The notes beneath the pieces are model-generated. The model was not told the origin of the DNA, made no database searches, and saw nothing but the letters and a program-made list of their open reading frames with translations. Shown one piece after another: positions 45,993-55,159 of a DNA stretch of 64,000 bases. How positions within the stretch are numbered: position 1 is the stretch's first letter; every line of letters begins with the position of its first letter. The position numbers were made by a program, and so were the translations under genes. The DNA is from Flavivirga rizhaonensis (GTDB lineage Bacteria; Bacteroidota; Bacteroidia; Flavobacteriales; Flavobacteriaceae): positions 1 through 64,000 of the forward strand of contig NZ_SRSO01000014.1 of assembly GCF_004791695.1 (NCBI RefSeq), in the 5' to 3' direction.

Positions 45993-46430
45993 ATGTATGA
46001 TATTGTGAAAATGCTGCATTCTTATTGGGCATATTTAGTACTTTTAGTATTGATTATAGCCACTGCAAACGCTTTAATAAAAACATTTGGAGATAAAGAA
46101 TATGAAGCCAAAGATTTTAGAAAATCACTATTTACTTTAATCGTATCGCATATACAATTATTAATAGGATTAGTATTGTATTTTGTGTCTCCTAGATTTG
46201 AGTTATGGAGTGAGCTTGGAGGAGGCGTCATGGGTAATTCTTTAGCAAGATTGTATCTTGTAGAACACCCTTTTGTAAATATAGTAGCAGTAGCCTTAAT
46301 AACTATAGGTTATTCTAAGCATAAAAAGAAGTTAACATCTAAAGCTAAATTAAAAACAATAGCAGTTTTTTATACTATAGCATTAGTGTTATTCTTGTCC
46401 CGAATACCTTGGAGTTCTTGGATAGGTTAA
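45993..46430 (+). CDS. Conserved four-helix membrane protein of unknown function
   Basis: 145 residues with four predicted membrane segments (about 10-28, 47-64, 88-105, 121-137). Features include LHSYWAYLVLLVLI at the start, a central SHIQLLIGLVLYFVSP, and RLYLVEHPFVNIVAVALITIGYSKHK. The His residues in helices 1, 2 and 3 (LHSYW, SHIQ, EHPF) could be cofactor ligands, but I have no family evidence for heme. TATTTTG at 45982-45988 lies 4 nt before the ATG. Monocistronic, with a strong terminator after it. Function unknown. Confidence 0.8.
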   Translation: MYDIVKMLHSYWAYLVLLVLIIATANALIKTFGDKEYEAKDFRKSLFTLIVSHIQLLIGLVLYFVSPRFELWSELGGGVMGNSLARLYLVEHPFVNIVAVALITIGYSKHKKKLTSKAKLKTIAVFYTIALVLFLSRIPWSSWIG

Positions 46431-46434
46431 AAAC

Positions 46435-46470
46435 AAAAAAGCGATACCCACGGGTATCGCTTTTTTGTTT
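46435..46470 (+). terminator. Intrinsic terminator after the small membrane protein
   Basis: A 15-bp perfect stem AAAAAAGCGATACCC (46435-46449) with GGGTATCGCTTTTTT (46452-46466); may act for both strands. Confidence 0.88.
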
Positions 46471-46499
46471 TAGTGATCTAATTATTAGCTGATTGTTAT

Positions 46500-46700
46500 T
46501 ACGGCGGAGTGAAGAATGAGCCTTTCGACTTTAGTTTATACTGAGAGGAGTCGAAGTGCTCAAGATAAACTTTTGAGAAACCACATCAATCAAATAAAAA
46601 ACTCTTGTTGTTTTTAGGTATTATAATGTGATGTCTCAATCGTTCCTCATTCGACATGACCTAAGGTTATAATTTTGCATTTTGAGTTGGGAATGACATC
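46500..46700. repeat. Degenerate intergenic repeat cluster
   Basis: Within the 316-bp gap 46431-46746: CGGAGTGAAGAATGAG near 46504, a TTTCGACT...GAGGAGTCGAAG inverted pair near 46525-46558, and GATGTCTCAATCGTTCCTC...CGACATGAC at 46630-46660, which recurs at 30243-30274. No coding potential seen. Confidence 0.55.
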
Positions 46701-46746
46701 CATTTCTAATATCTCAACTGTTTTTAATGTACTATAAGGTAAATAA

Positions 46747-47799
46747 TCACCTCACTTTTCTAATAACAAATACATAAGCAGGAAGGTGATCACTATAACC
46801 ATTTGTGAAACGTCCATTAGAAAAACTTCTAAGAGGGTATCCTTTGTAGCGACCATCTTTATGAAATAAGTAACTTTCATTAAAAATACCAGCCTTATAA
46901 AACCTAAAAGAAGAATAATCTTTTTTAAGTAATGGTTTAGTAATTATAATCTGATCAAATAAACTCCAGGTATCTCTATATGCTGTTGTGCCTAATCCAT
47001 TTCTATAAAATTTTTCAAAAGGGTTATAGAGACCTTTTAAGCCTACTTTTTTCTTATCTTTTTTAGCTTTTAGTATGTTTTTAATGCTCGTGTTTGTAGG
47101 ATCATCATTTAAATCACCCATAATAAAAACTTTTGCATAAGGGTTTATTACCTGAAGTGAGTCAATTAAATATTTATTCAATTTGGCAGCAGCAATACGT
47201 TTAGGCCTACTTCTGGCTTCACCCCCACGACGAGATGGCCAATGATTAACAATAATATGAATCATTTCACCTTCTAATTCTCCGCTAACCAATAATTGAT
47301 CTCTCGTATAAATTCGCTTCTTGTTAGCATCATCATAAATTTTCAGTGTGTGTTTACTGGTATACACTGGAATAAATAACTTTTTCTGATACAATAAACC
47401 AACGTCAATACCTCTGGCATCTGGAGAATCAAAATGCACAATACCATAATCGGTATCCCTTAGTAAAGAATGGCTAACAAGATCTTCCAACACCTCTCGG
47501 TTTTCAATTTCAGATACTCCAATAATAGCAGGTTTATTAAGTGTTACTTTATATCCAATATCAGCAATAACCCGAGCCATATTTGTAACCTTCTTTTTAT
47601 ACACGATGCTTCGATTTGTTTTTAATTCCATCATGGGGCTAAACTCATCCAACTTGCCTGGATCATTAATAGTATCGAATAAGTTCTCCAAATTGTAAAA
47701 AGCAACCGTGTGGATTTTATATAACTTTTTTTCTTGTGCATGTATGTTTCCAATGGACAGAGTAAATAATGCGATTACCAACAGATTTAAATATTTCAT
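46747..47799 (-). CDS. Secreted endonuclease/exonuclease/phosphatase-fold protein
   Basis: 350 residues with a signal peptide (LSIGNIHAQ). DNase I/EEP fold: AFYNLENLFDT (Asn), GVSEIENREVLEDL (metal-binding Glu), HIIVNHWPSRRGGEARS (catalytic His), FIMGDLNDDPTN (Asp/Asn), and YSDHLPAYV at the C-terminus, all active-site residues present. Substrate may be nucleic acid or a phosphoester. Divergent from a TonB receptor/DUF5689 lipoprotein pair; this trio suggests extracellular degradation plus uptake. A -7 element lies at 47844-47851 on the minus strand. Confidence 0.88.
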   Translation of the reverse strand: MKYLNLLVIALFTLSIGNIHAQEKKLYKIHTVAFYNLENLFDTINDPGKLDEFSPMMELKTNRSIVYKKKVTNMARVIADIGYKVTLNKPAIIGVSEIENREVLEDLVSHSLLRDTDYGIVHFDSPDARGIDVGLLYQKKLFIPVYTSKHTLKIYDDANKKRIYTRDQLLVSGELEGEMIHIIVNHWPSRRGGEARSRPKRIAAAKLNKYLIDSLQVINPYAKVFIMGDLNDDPTNTSIKNILKAKKDKKKVGLKGLYNPFEKFYRNGLGTTAYRDTWSLFDQIIITKPLLKKDYSSFRFYKAGIFNESYLFHKDGRYKGYPLRSFSNGRFTNGYSDHLPAYVFVIRKVR

Positions 47800-47843
47800 A
47801 CAAACAGTAATTAGTTTAAATAAAAGTAGATAATTTCTTTAAA

Positions 47844-47880
47844 CAAAAATATGTTATTTCTTACAAATAATATATATTCG
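47844..47880. promoter_or_regulatory. Divergent -7 elements between nuclease and TonB receptor
   Basis: Minus strand TATTTTTG (47844-47851) for the nuclease gene; plus strand TATATTCG (47873-47880, one mismatch) for the receptor starting at 47907. They sit in a 107-bp shared spacer, so co-regulation is plausible. Confidence 0.4.
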
Positions 47881-47906
47881 CAAACAAATTAAATACTACC
47901 ATTAGA

Positions 47907-50753
47907 GTGAATATACTTTTAATAGAAAGAAACCTGATTGTATTAAAAAAAGTAGTTGCTGTTTCTCTTTTATTATTTTCAACGCTCTCCGTATTCTCTC
48001 AACAAACCCTCATAAAAGGAAGCGTAAAAGAGTTGATTTCATACCAGCCTATTGAGAGCGCTACTATCACCATAGAAGAAACCAACCAACAAACACAAAC
48101 AGATGCTTTAGGTGAATTTGAATTCTCTGTAAATGTCCCTTTGGGAGAACAAGTTTTAAGTATATCTAAAGTAGGATACTTAAGGAAAAGATATCCCATA
48201 ATCGTTTATGAAAATGAAACAGTAAACATTTCCGATATGACTTTAGAAATAGATAACTCATTGTCTCAAGAATTGTTTACAATTAGTTTATCTGATGACG
48301 AACTTGATGATGATACCAGTGGTTTGGATAATATTTCGGGATTATTACAATCTTCTCCAGATATTTTTCAACGTACAGTGGCTTTTGAGTTTAGTGCCTC
48401 TTTTTTTAAACTAAGGGGTTTAGACTCCGATCAGGGATCCGTTATGATGAACGGTATTGAAATGAACAAAATCTATAACGGACGTCCACAATGGAGCAAT
48501 TGGGGCGGTCTAAATGATGTGATGCGTCATCAGGAATTTAGTATAGGCTTAACACCTTCTAAGTATAATTTTGGAGGGCTTTTAGGAAGCACAAATATAA
48601 ATACCAGAGCATCATTAATGCGCTCAGGAAAACGTGTCACATATTCATCATCTAATAGAAGTTATACAAGTAGGTTGTTAGTTACTTATAGTTCAGGATT
48701 ATTAAAAAATAGATGGGCTTACACACTATCTTTAGGAAGACGTTGGGGAAATGAAGGATATCAGGATGCTACATTGTATAACTCTAATTCAATTTTTACT
48801 TCTATAGAAAAAGTAATTAATGAGAAACATAGTTTAAGTTTTACGGGTATTTATGCGCCTAACAGAAGAGGAAAGTCGTCGCCAAACACTCAGGAAGTTT
48901 ATGATTTAAAGGGTATAAAATATAATGAATATTGGGGCTGGCAAGTGGGAGAAAAACGGAATTCTCGTATAAAGGAAGTTAAAGAGCCTATTATTATGTT
49001 AAATCATTATTGGACTATAAACAGCAAAACAAAGTTAAACACTAATATTGGCTATCAGTTTGGAACGCTAGGAAATAGTCGTTTGTCATATGGAGGAGCT
49101 AATAGAATTGTGAATACTGATGGTACTATAGTTTTTGAAAGCGGTGGTAGAAACCCGAGCCCAACTTATTATCAAAAACTTCCAAGTTATTTTGAAAGGA
49201 ACTTCCCAAACGATTTAGAGTTTGCTTATGGTGCACAGCAAGAGTTTTTAAATAACGGACAGATTAATTGGCAACAGATGCACGATGCAAATTTGATTAA
49301 TACATCTCAAGGAAGAAATTCGGCGTATATGTTATACGAAGACCGAGTAGATGATAAGCAATTAACTGTAAATACTGTTTTAAGTAGCGAATTAAGCGAA
49401 CATATTTTACTGAATGTATCTATAAACTATAAAAAGCTGGAATCTAAAAATTATGCTCAAGTTCTAGATCTTCTTGGCGGTTCCGGCTTTTTAAATGTGG
49501 ATAGTTTTGATGGCGTTCAATTCGATTTAAATAATCCGAATACCATTGTAGGTGTTGGAGGCATTTACGGTTATAATTACAATATATTAGCCAATATCCT
49601 CTCCGGTTTTGCACGAGCACAGTTTACATACAATACATTAGATTTTTTTGTATCAGGAAATATAACTAATACACGATATCAAAGAGAAGGCTTGTTTAAA
49701 CACGAAACATTTCAGAATAATTCCTTTGGTAAAGGCGAAGCAATATCTTTTGCAGGATTAGGAGTTAAAGCAGGCAGCACATATAAAATTACAGGCAAAC
49801 ATATTGTAGATATAAATGCGGGTTATATTATAAAAGCGCCTTCTATTCGCAATAGCTATTCTAATGCCAGAGCAAATCACAATATTGTTCCGAATATTTC
49901 TGAAGAGAAAATAATGTCTTTAGATGCCAGTTATATTTTCAGATCGTCTATCCTTAAAGCAAAACTTACTGGGTTTTATACAAAACTTAACGATGCTAAT
50001 GATATCTCATTTTTCTTTGCCGATGGTATAGGAAATGTCATTGCCGAATCTGGTACACAACAATCTGGCAATGATGATGACGAGTTTATTCAGGAGATCC
50101 TACAAGGCATAAATAAAAACCATATAGGAGCAGAATTAGGTATTGAAGCCCAAATAACTCCAACTATTAAATTAAAAGGCGTTACAGCTTTAGGACAATA
50201 CACTTATGCTAATAACCCGGATTTATATCTTTCTTCAGATAGGTTTGAAAATGTTTATTTAGGAACCTCAAAACTTAAAGGTTACAAATTAGCAGTTGGT
50301 CCACATCGGGCTTACTCTATTGGGTTTGAATATCGCGACCCAAAGTATTGGTGGTTTGGTACTACGGCTAATTTTTTTGATAAAATGTATGTTGACATTA
50401 GTCCATTAACCAGAACCGATAATTTTTTTACAGATGTTGATGGTCTACCATTTATTGATTATGATGAAGAGGTTGCTAAAGCATTACTTAAGCAAGAAAC
50501 CTTTGATGATTATATGCTAGTAAATCTTGTAGGAGGTAAATCGTGGCGTGTCAATCAGTATTATATTGGTTTTTTTGCAAGCATCAATAATGTTTTAGAT
50601 GAAGTTTTCAAAACTGGAGGTTTTGAACAAGGAAGAAATGCAAATTACAGGCAACTAAGAGACGACCAAGCTTTGAATAGACCCATTTTTGGATCTAAAT
50701 ATTGGTATGGAAGAGGTGCTACATATTTTCTAAATGTTTACGTTAATTTTTAA
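47907..50753 (+). CDS. TonB-dependent receptor paired with a DUF5689 lipoprotein
   Basis: 948 residues from a GTG start (47907), with no better in-frame start ahead of the signal peptide (LLLFSTLSVFSQ). CarboxypepD_reg-like domain at about 30-115 (LIKGSVKELISYQPIESATI), plug with FFKLRGLDSDQGSVMMNG, RPQWSNWGGLNDV and GGLLGSTNINTRA, long barrel ending YFLNVYVNF. The WSNWxG plug signature is shared with the tandem receptors at 40-46 kb. The lipoprotein starts 6 bp downstream. The ligand may be a product of the divergent nuclease-fold enzyme. Confidence 0.9.
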   Translation: MNILLIERNLIVLKKVVAVSLLLFSTLSVFSQQTLIKGSVKELISYQPIESATITIEETNQQTQTDALGEFEFSVNVPLGEQVLSISKVGYLRKRYPIIVYENETVNISDMTLEIDNSLSQELFTISLSDDELDDDTSGLDNISGLLQSSPDIFQRTVAFEFSASFFKLRGLDSDQGSVMMNGIEMNKIYNGRPQWSNWGGLNDVMRHQEFSIGLTPSKYNFGGLLGSTNINTRASLMRSGKRVTYSSSNRSYTSRLLVTYSSGLLKNRWAYTLSLGRRWGNEGYQDATLYNSNSIFTSIEKVINEKHSLSFTGIYAPNRRGKSSPNTQEVYDLKGIKYNEYWGWQVGEKRNSRIKEVKEPIIMLNHYWTINSKTKLNTNIGYQFGTLGNSRLSYGGANRIVNTDGTIVFESGGRNPSPTYYQKLPSYFERNFPNDLEFAYGAQQEFLNNGQINWQQMHDANLINTSQGRNSAYMLYEDRVDDKQLTVNTVLSSELSEHILLNVSINYKKLESKNYAQVLDLLGGSGFLNVDSFDGVQFDLNNPNTIVGVGGIYGYNYNILANILSGFARAQFTYNTLDFFVSGNITNTRYQREGLFKHETFQNNSFGKGEAISFAGLGVKAGSTYKITGKHIVDINAGYIIKAPSIRNSYSNARANHNIVPNISEEKIMSLDASYIFRSSILKAKLTGFYTKLNDANDISFFFADGIGNVIAESGTQQSGNDDDEFIQEILQGINKNHIGAELGIEAQITPTIKLKGVTALGQYTYANNPDLYLSSDRFENVYLGTSKLKGYKLAVGPHRAYSIGFEYRDPKYWWFGTTANFFDKMYVDISPLTRTDNFFTDVDGLPFIDYDEEVAKALLKQETFDDYMLVNLVGGKSWRVNQYYIGFFASINNVLDEVFKTGGFEQGRNANYRQLRDDQALNRPIFGSKYWYGRGATYFLNVYVNF

Positions 50754-50759
50754 AAAGAT

Positions 50760-52190
50760 ATGATGAACTATATAAATAGACTTTTAATTTTAAGTATCGT
50801 TATACTATTTTTCTCTTGTGTAGATGAAGACTATAGTATTCCAAGTCCAAATGATGCAGAAAATATAGTAATTCCAACAAACCAATTAACAACGTTTAAA
50901 GCCGTTTATGAAAGGTACGATCAAGCAGTAAATAATGGTAACCTTATAGCTGTTATAGAAGAAGACTTATATATTGAAGGCTATGTTATTTCAAGTGATC
51001 AGGCAGGGAATTTTTTTAAAGAACTTATCATTCAAAATAAAATAGATGCAGATAACTCAGATAATGACCCAAGACTTGGTCTTAAGTTAGAAATTAATGT
51101 AGGGAGCTTATCTGATACCTATGAGTTTGGAAGGAAAGTATATGTAAAGCTTAAAGGCTTAACTATTGGTGAGTCTAATGGTGTTTTAACAATTGGTCGG
51201 GGTGAAGATGCTACAATAGAACAAATTCAGGATTTTGAGTATCGAAATATTGTTTTAAGAACTTCGGAAATTGCTACAATTACACCAAAAATAAGTTCAT
51301 TAATTCATTTAACAGAAGCCGATGAAAATACTTTAATTCAGCTAGAAAATATGCAGGTTAACAGGTTTGATCTGGCGTTAACTTATGCAGGTGAATCTAC
51401 AGATGCATTCGATGGTTTAAGAATTTTAGAAAGCTGCGAATCAGGCGCCTCTATTTTATTGCAAACAAGCACTTTTTCAGATTTTAAATCCTTGCCAGTA
51501 CCTCAGAACAAAGGAAGTCTTAAAGGAGTGTTTAGTAGAGATTATAGAGACAATTTTTATGTGTTGATAGTAAATAGTTCGTCTGATATTACTTTTAATT
51601 CAGACGAACGTTGTGATCCCATGGAATTAGGTTGCGGATTGGCACAAGTATCAGGGGTTATGAACTTGTTTTATGAAGATTTCGAATCGCAAAAAAATAA
51701 TAAACTAATAACAGGTAATGGTTGGACTAATTATATAGAAACCGGTAACGAAGGTTGGGAAGCCTATTCATCTACATCAACGAATGCTTCTTTAGGAAGG
51801 TCTGCGAGATTTAAATCTGCAAGTTCTGGTGATGATAGTAATATTGGGTGGTTAATAACACCCGCTATCAACATGGATACGCAAGAAGGTGAGACCTTAC
51901 GTTTTAAAACCTCTAATAGTTTGGCAGATAGTAGTTATTTAGAAGTATTGTATTCTTTAGATTGGGATGGTACCGAAGAAACTATAAGCTCTTCTAATTG
52001 GGGTGTACTATCCGCAGCTTATATTGTAAAAGATACCGATTCTTTTGTGTCTTGGTTTAATTCCGGAAATATCGATTTGTCTTGTGTTTCCGGAACCATG
52101 CATATTGCTTTTAAATATACAGGGAGTGGGCAGGAAATCTTTGATGGGGTTTATGAATTGGATGATGTTAGTATTGATTACTTGCCTTAG
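50760..52190 (+). CDS. DUF5689 lipoprotein with C-terminal jelly-roll-like domain
   Basis: 476 residues. Lipobox at Cys20 (ILFFSCVDED). The DUF5689 region (about 45-280) has an OB-fold-like pattern: DLYIEGYVISSDQAGNFFKE, LGLKLEINVG, KVYVKLKGLTIGESNGVL. The C-terminal half (about 300-476) looks like a choice-of-anchor/MAM-type beta-sandwich (FYEDFESQ, NIGWLITPAINMDTQEGE, YELDDVSIDYL). Located 6 bp after the TonB receptor, so probably its surface-exposed partner, analogous in position to SusD but unrelated in sequence. The stop codon lies in a small TGCCT-T-AGGCA palindrome (52183-52193). Confidence 0.82.
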   Translation: MMNYINRLLILSIVILFFSCVDEDYSIPSPNDAENIVIPTNQLTTFKAVYERYDQAVNNGNLIAVIEEDLYIEGYVISSDQAGNFFKELIIQNKIDADNSDNDPRLGLKLEINVGSLSDTYEFGRKVYVKLKGLTIGESNGVLTIGRGEDATIEQIQDFEYRNIVLRTSEIATITPKISSLIHLTEADENTLIQLENMQVNRFDLALTYAGESTDAFDGLRILESCESGASILLQTSTFSDFKSLPVPQNKGSLKGVFSRDYRDNFYVLIVNSSSDITFNSDERCDPMELGCGLAQVSGVMNLFYEDFESQKNNKLITGNGWTNYIETGNEGWEAYSSTSTNASLGRSARFKSASSGDDSNIGWLITPAINMDTQEGETLRFKTSNSLADSSYLEVLYSLDWDGTEETISSSNWGVLSAAYIVKDTDSFVSWFNSGNIDLSCVSGTMHIAFKYTGSGQEIFDGVYELDDVSIDYLP

Positions 52191-52216
52191 GCAGGAAGCA
52201 AATTATTTAAAAGAAA

Positions 52217-52474
52217 TGTTCCGAAGAATCTCACTAGCTATACAATAAATGAAAACTAAAGACTTGCATAACGATTACATATATATACTTATTGGTGAAA
52301 TAAACAGTTTTGATTCTTCAGTCGTTCCTCCTTTCTGAATGGTAGTTCTCTTTTGTTTAGGAAGAGTGTTATTGAGAGCGTAGCGAAGAATCTCAAAATA
52401 GCAGCATTGAAAAGTACATGGCTAATATACTTTCATATATACAGATTTATCAGTCGTCCCTCCTTCTGAATGAC
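52217..52474. repeat. Tandem copies of a roughly 100-bp inverted-repeat element
   Basis: A first copy runs from CGAAGAATCTCACTA (about 52217) through AATGAAAACTAAA to GATTCTTCAGTCGTTCCTCC...CTGAATG (52312-52341). A second runs from GAGAGCGTAGCGAAGAATCTCA (52374-52395) to CAGTCGTCCC...CTGAATGAC (52451-52473). Both match the cleaner copy at 63209-63305. They fill most of the 298-bp gap between convergent transcription units. Confidence 0.65.
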
Positions 52475-52488
52475 ACTATTCCTATTAA

Positions 52489-52728
52489 TTATTTGACTAT
52501 TATTAAAAGAATGATAACAAAGAGTGCTAAAAATCCAATAATTAGTGTCTTCCAAAAAACATGTGCTTTTTTCATTTCCATGAATTGAAAGGCTATTCCC
52601 AGAAATTTTAGTGCTGCTAATATTAAAATTACGAGTATAATATATTTACTTTCTAATTTAGAAAATAGAGCAGAAGCTAAGGTGAGCACTAATAAAACAA
52701 TCCATGTTATTGTTGCTGTTTTGTGCAT
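52489..52728 (-). CDS. Small cytochrome oxidase subunit IV/NorF-like membrane protein
   Basis: 79 residues with three hydrophobic segments. The block LKFLGIAFQFMEMKKAHVFWK is characteristic of prokaryotic cytochrome c oxidase subunit IV (COX4_pro) and NorF-type proteins. Follows the subunit III-like gene by 1 bp at the end of the nor region, so it is assigned to nitric oxide reductase rather than an aerobic oxidase, which is not encoded here. Probably an accessory subunit; not itself catalytic. Confidence 0.75.
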   Translation of the reverse strand: MHKTATITWIVLLVLTLASALFSKLESKYIILVILILAALKFLGIAFQFMEMKKAHVFWKTLIIGFLALFVIILLIIVK

Positions 52729-52729
52729 A

Positions 52730-53311
52730 TTAAAAAAGTAAATAAATGATAGGGAATAGTATAATCCAGATTAAATCGCACATATGCCAAAAGGCAGCAC
52801 TAGCTTCGACATCTTCCATGCTGGTATTTGAATTTTCTTTTTTTACTCCAAAATAAACTGAAGTCAAAATAATCAGCCCTACAATAACATGAATAACATG
52901 GAATAGGGTAAGCATCCAATAAAAAGAGAAAAATGTGTTGTATCCAATACTAATACCTTCATTGAGTTTTTCATGATATTCAATGCCTTTCAAGTATAAA
53001 AATAAACACCCGAAAAGCATTGTAAATACTAATAGTTTTTTAAATCTTTCTTTATTACCTTTTTTTAATTCAGTTACAGAAATAGCCATAAAAAACCCAC
53101 TGGTTAATAGCAACATGGTATTAACCATACCGTAGGTTGTATTTAATTTCAGGCTTGAATTATGGAATAATTCTGGTTCTTGATTACTATAATAAACCAT
53201 AGCTATTAACCCTGCACCAAAAGTGATGAGTTCTAAAAAAATAATAATCCAGATGAGAATACCTCCTGGTGGATAGTAGATGTTTTTATGGTTTATTTCT
53301 TGTGTTTGCAT
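52730..53311 (-). CDS. norE: Cytochrome oxidase subunit III-like protein, NorE type
   Basis: 193 residues with five predicted membrane segments. Subunit III family blocks: PPGGILIWIIIFLELITFGAGL, NTMLLLTSGFFMA, GCLFLYLKGIEYHEKL, LFHVIHVIVGLIIL, and SAAFWHMCDLIWIILFP. The short length and neighbourhood (norD upstream, norF-like downstream, no subunit I/II oxidase genes) fit NorE, which supports NO reductase. The symbol is by context and length rather than a decisive motif. Confidence 0.75.
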   Translation of the reverse strand: MQTQEINHKNIYYPPGGILIWIIIFLELITFGAGLIAMVYYSNQEPELFHNSSLKLNTTYGMVNTMLLLTSGFFMAISVTELKKGNKERFKKLLVFTMLFGCLFLYLKGIEYHEKLNEGISIGYNTFFSFYWMLTLFHVIHVIVGLIILTSVYFGVKKENSNTSMEDVEASAAFWHMCDLIWIILFPIIYLLF

Positions 53312-53350
53312 AAGTTTTTAATTAAATCTAGATTCTTAACGTTTTTAATG

Positions 53351-55126
53351 TCATGATTGATGTTTTATTCGTTCGTATAGTTTTACTAATGATTGTAAAA
53401 GTTCTACTGGGGTTGTGAGGATTTGATAGTGATTTTGCCCAAACATTTGAGGTAAATAATATTTGGCTTGTGCTTCAATAGCGAGTGCATACGAATTTAT
53501 TTGTCGCTCATTGAGTTCGCGCAAAGCTTGTTTTACATCATTAATACCATATTTGCCTTCGTATTTATCATAATCGTTTGGTTTTCCGTCTGATATTAAA
53601 ATCATCCACTTATTCTTGGTGTCTCGTTTATCTAATAAGGCACCAGAATGGCGTAATGCAGCACCAATACGGGTGTAACCGCTAGGTTCTATGGCACCCA
53701 CTCTATATTTGGCAGTATTCCAATTATCATCAAATCCTTTAATACTTAAATAGGTGGAATGATTTCGAGTTTTCGAATAAAAGCAGTCTATGGAAAAGTC
53801 AATATTAAACTCGTCTAAAATTTCGCCAAATAAAATAGATACCTGCTTTTCTACATCTATTACGCGATTACCTGCTGCATAACCATCACTTGATAAACTA
53901 ATGTCCAGCAGTAATAAAATGGATAAATCTTTTTCTTTTTTTCGTTTTGATAAATAGATTTTCTCAGAAGGCGTGTGTCTGGAATGTACATCTACAAATA
54001 AGTCGGTAATAGCATCAATATCGAACTCCTCTCCTTGTGTTTGCCTACGCTGTTGCTGATATTTATTATTTACTGTAGTGAGCATTTTACGTAATCCAAC
54101 TAAGGTTGAACGATTATCATTGAGTGTTTTTTTATAATATATAACATCTGATTCTAATTGTGTTTTTGGGTATACTTTACAGAAATTGTCTTTGTAAGTT
54201 CGTTTAGAATAATCCCATTCGTCATATTCTAAATAATAATTGTTGCTTTTGCTTTCTGCACTTTCAGAAACCGTTGTGTTTTCAATAAAATCTGCCTGAT
54301 ATACTGAATGTGCTGTATCGTCTACACGAACGGTAAATTTCATGTTTACTTCATCCAATGCATTAGAGTGGTCGTCTAAATCGTCATCGCCATCAAAATC
54401 TCTAAAATTACCCCCAAATTCTTCAGCCGTTTCTACTTTTTCAAATTGATGTTGTAAGACTGCATCTTCCATCTGTTTTTGATCTATTTGAACTGAAATA
54501 ATTTCCTCAACAGCTTTAGATTTAATGATGGTTTGTGGTTGCTCTTTATTGGCTTCTTTTACTTTGTCTGTAAAGTTTTTAAGTTGTTCTCTGGAATCGT
54601 CATTAGACGAATTCTGCATCCATTTCCCATATATAAAAGAATAATCTTCAGGTTGTTTTGTTGTGACCTTACTTTTATAAAACGTTTTGAATTTTTGATA
54701 ATAACTTTGGGTTATTGGAAATTGAGTAAACAGCTCTTGTAATACTTTGTTTGAGGTGTCTTGAGCTTTTTGCCGTGATTCTATGAGGTCATGTTCCTGG
54801 ATATCATTCCAATTTAAATCCAAATTTTTTTGAACGGATAGATATAGTACCCTAAATAGATAAAATGATAAGTTTTCTTCTTCGGTTTCAAAATCATAGA
54901 ATTTTGTAGGTAAAAAGAAATTATTATTTCTATAGCCACCTTCACGTTCTGCATCAAAAATCTCAATGGATTCTCCTGTAATAGCACGAGCGAATATGGT
55001 GAGTCGTGATTTTAAATCACTTAAATTTATGGCATGTTCAAGTTCTGCTTCCTTTTTCTTTTTGCGTTTTTTAAAGAAGAAGGCAAACTTGGTAAAAATA
55101 TATTCGTCTGGTTCGAATTCAAACAT
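53351..55126 (-). CDS. norD: Nitric oxide reductase activation protein NorD (vWA domain)
   Basis: 591 residues. The C-terminal von Willebrand A domain (about 395-590) has a complete MIDAS: DISLS (DxSxS), the Thr in PSGYTRIGAALRHSG, and Asp in LISDGKPND. The N-terminal two thirds are acidic and helical without recognised domains (EFGGNFRDFDGDDDLDDH). NorD works with the NorQ AAA ATPase to assemble or insert the non-heme iron of NorB. Lies 94 bp downstream of norQ; the spacer holds a large hairpin repeat. Soluble, cytoplasmic. Confidence 0.92.
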   Translation of the reverse strand: MFEFEPDEYIFTKFAFFFKKRKKKKEAELEHAINLSDLKSRLTIFARAITGESIEIFDAEREGGYRNNNFFLPTKFYDFETEEENLSFYLFRVLYLSVQKNLDLNWNDIQEHDLIESRQKAQDTSNKVLQELFTQFPITQSYYQKFKTFYKSKVTTKQPEDYSFIYGKWMQNSSNDDSREQLKNFTDKVKEANKEQPQTIIKSKAVEEIISVQIDQKQMEDAVLQHQFEKVETAEEFGGNFRDFDGDDDLDDHSNALDEVNMKFTVRVDDTAHSVYQADFIENTTVSESAESKSNNYYLEYDEWDYSKRTYKDNFCKVYPKTQLESDVIYYKKTLNDNRSTLVGLRKMLTTVNNKYQQQRRQTQGEEFDIDAITDLFVDVHSRHTPSEKIYLSKRKKEKDLSILLLLDISLSSDGYAAGNRVIDVEKQVSILFGEILDEFNIDFSIDCFYSKTRNHSTYLSIKGFDDNWNTAKYRVGAIEPSGYTRIGAALRHSGALLDKRDTKNKWMILISDGKPNDYDKYEGKYGINDVKQALRELNERQINSYALAIEAQAKYYLPQMFGQNHYQILTTPVELLQSLVKLYERIKHQS

Positions 55127-55159
55127 TCTTTTTAGTTTTCAGTCTCAGTAATCAGTGAT

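Noticed and set aside
52217..52474. CRISPR array from the recurring GAAGAATCTC units
   Set aside because: Only two or three units, in inverted as well as direct orientation, with no regular spacers and no cas genes.
52489..53311. Aerobic cytochrome c oxidase subunits III and IV
   Set aside because: No subunit I or II gene is present; position at the end of the nor cluster and small size favour NorE/NorF-type accessories.
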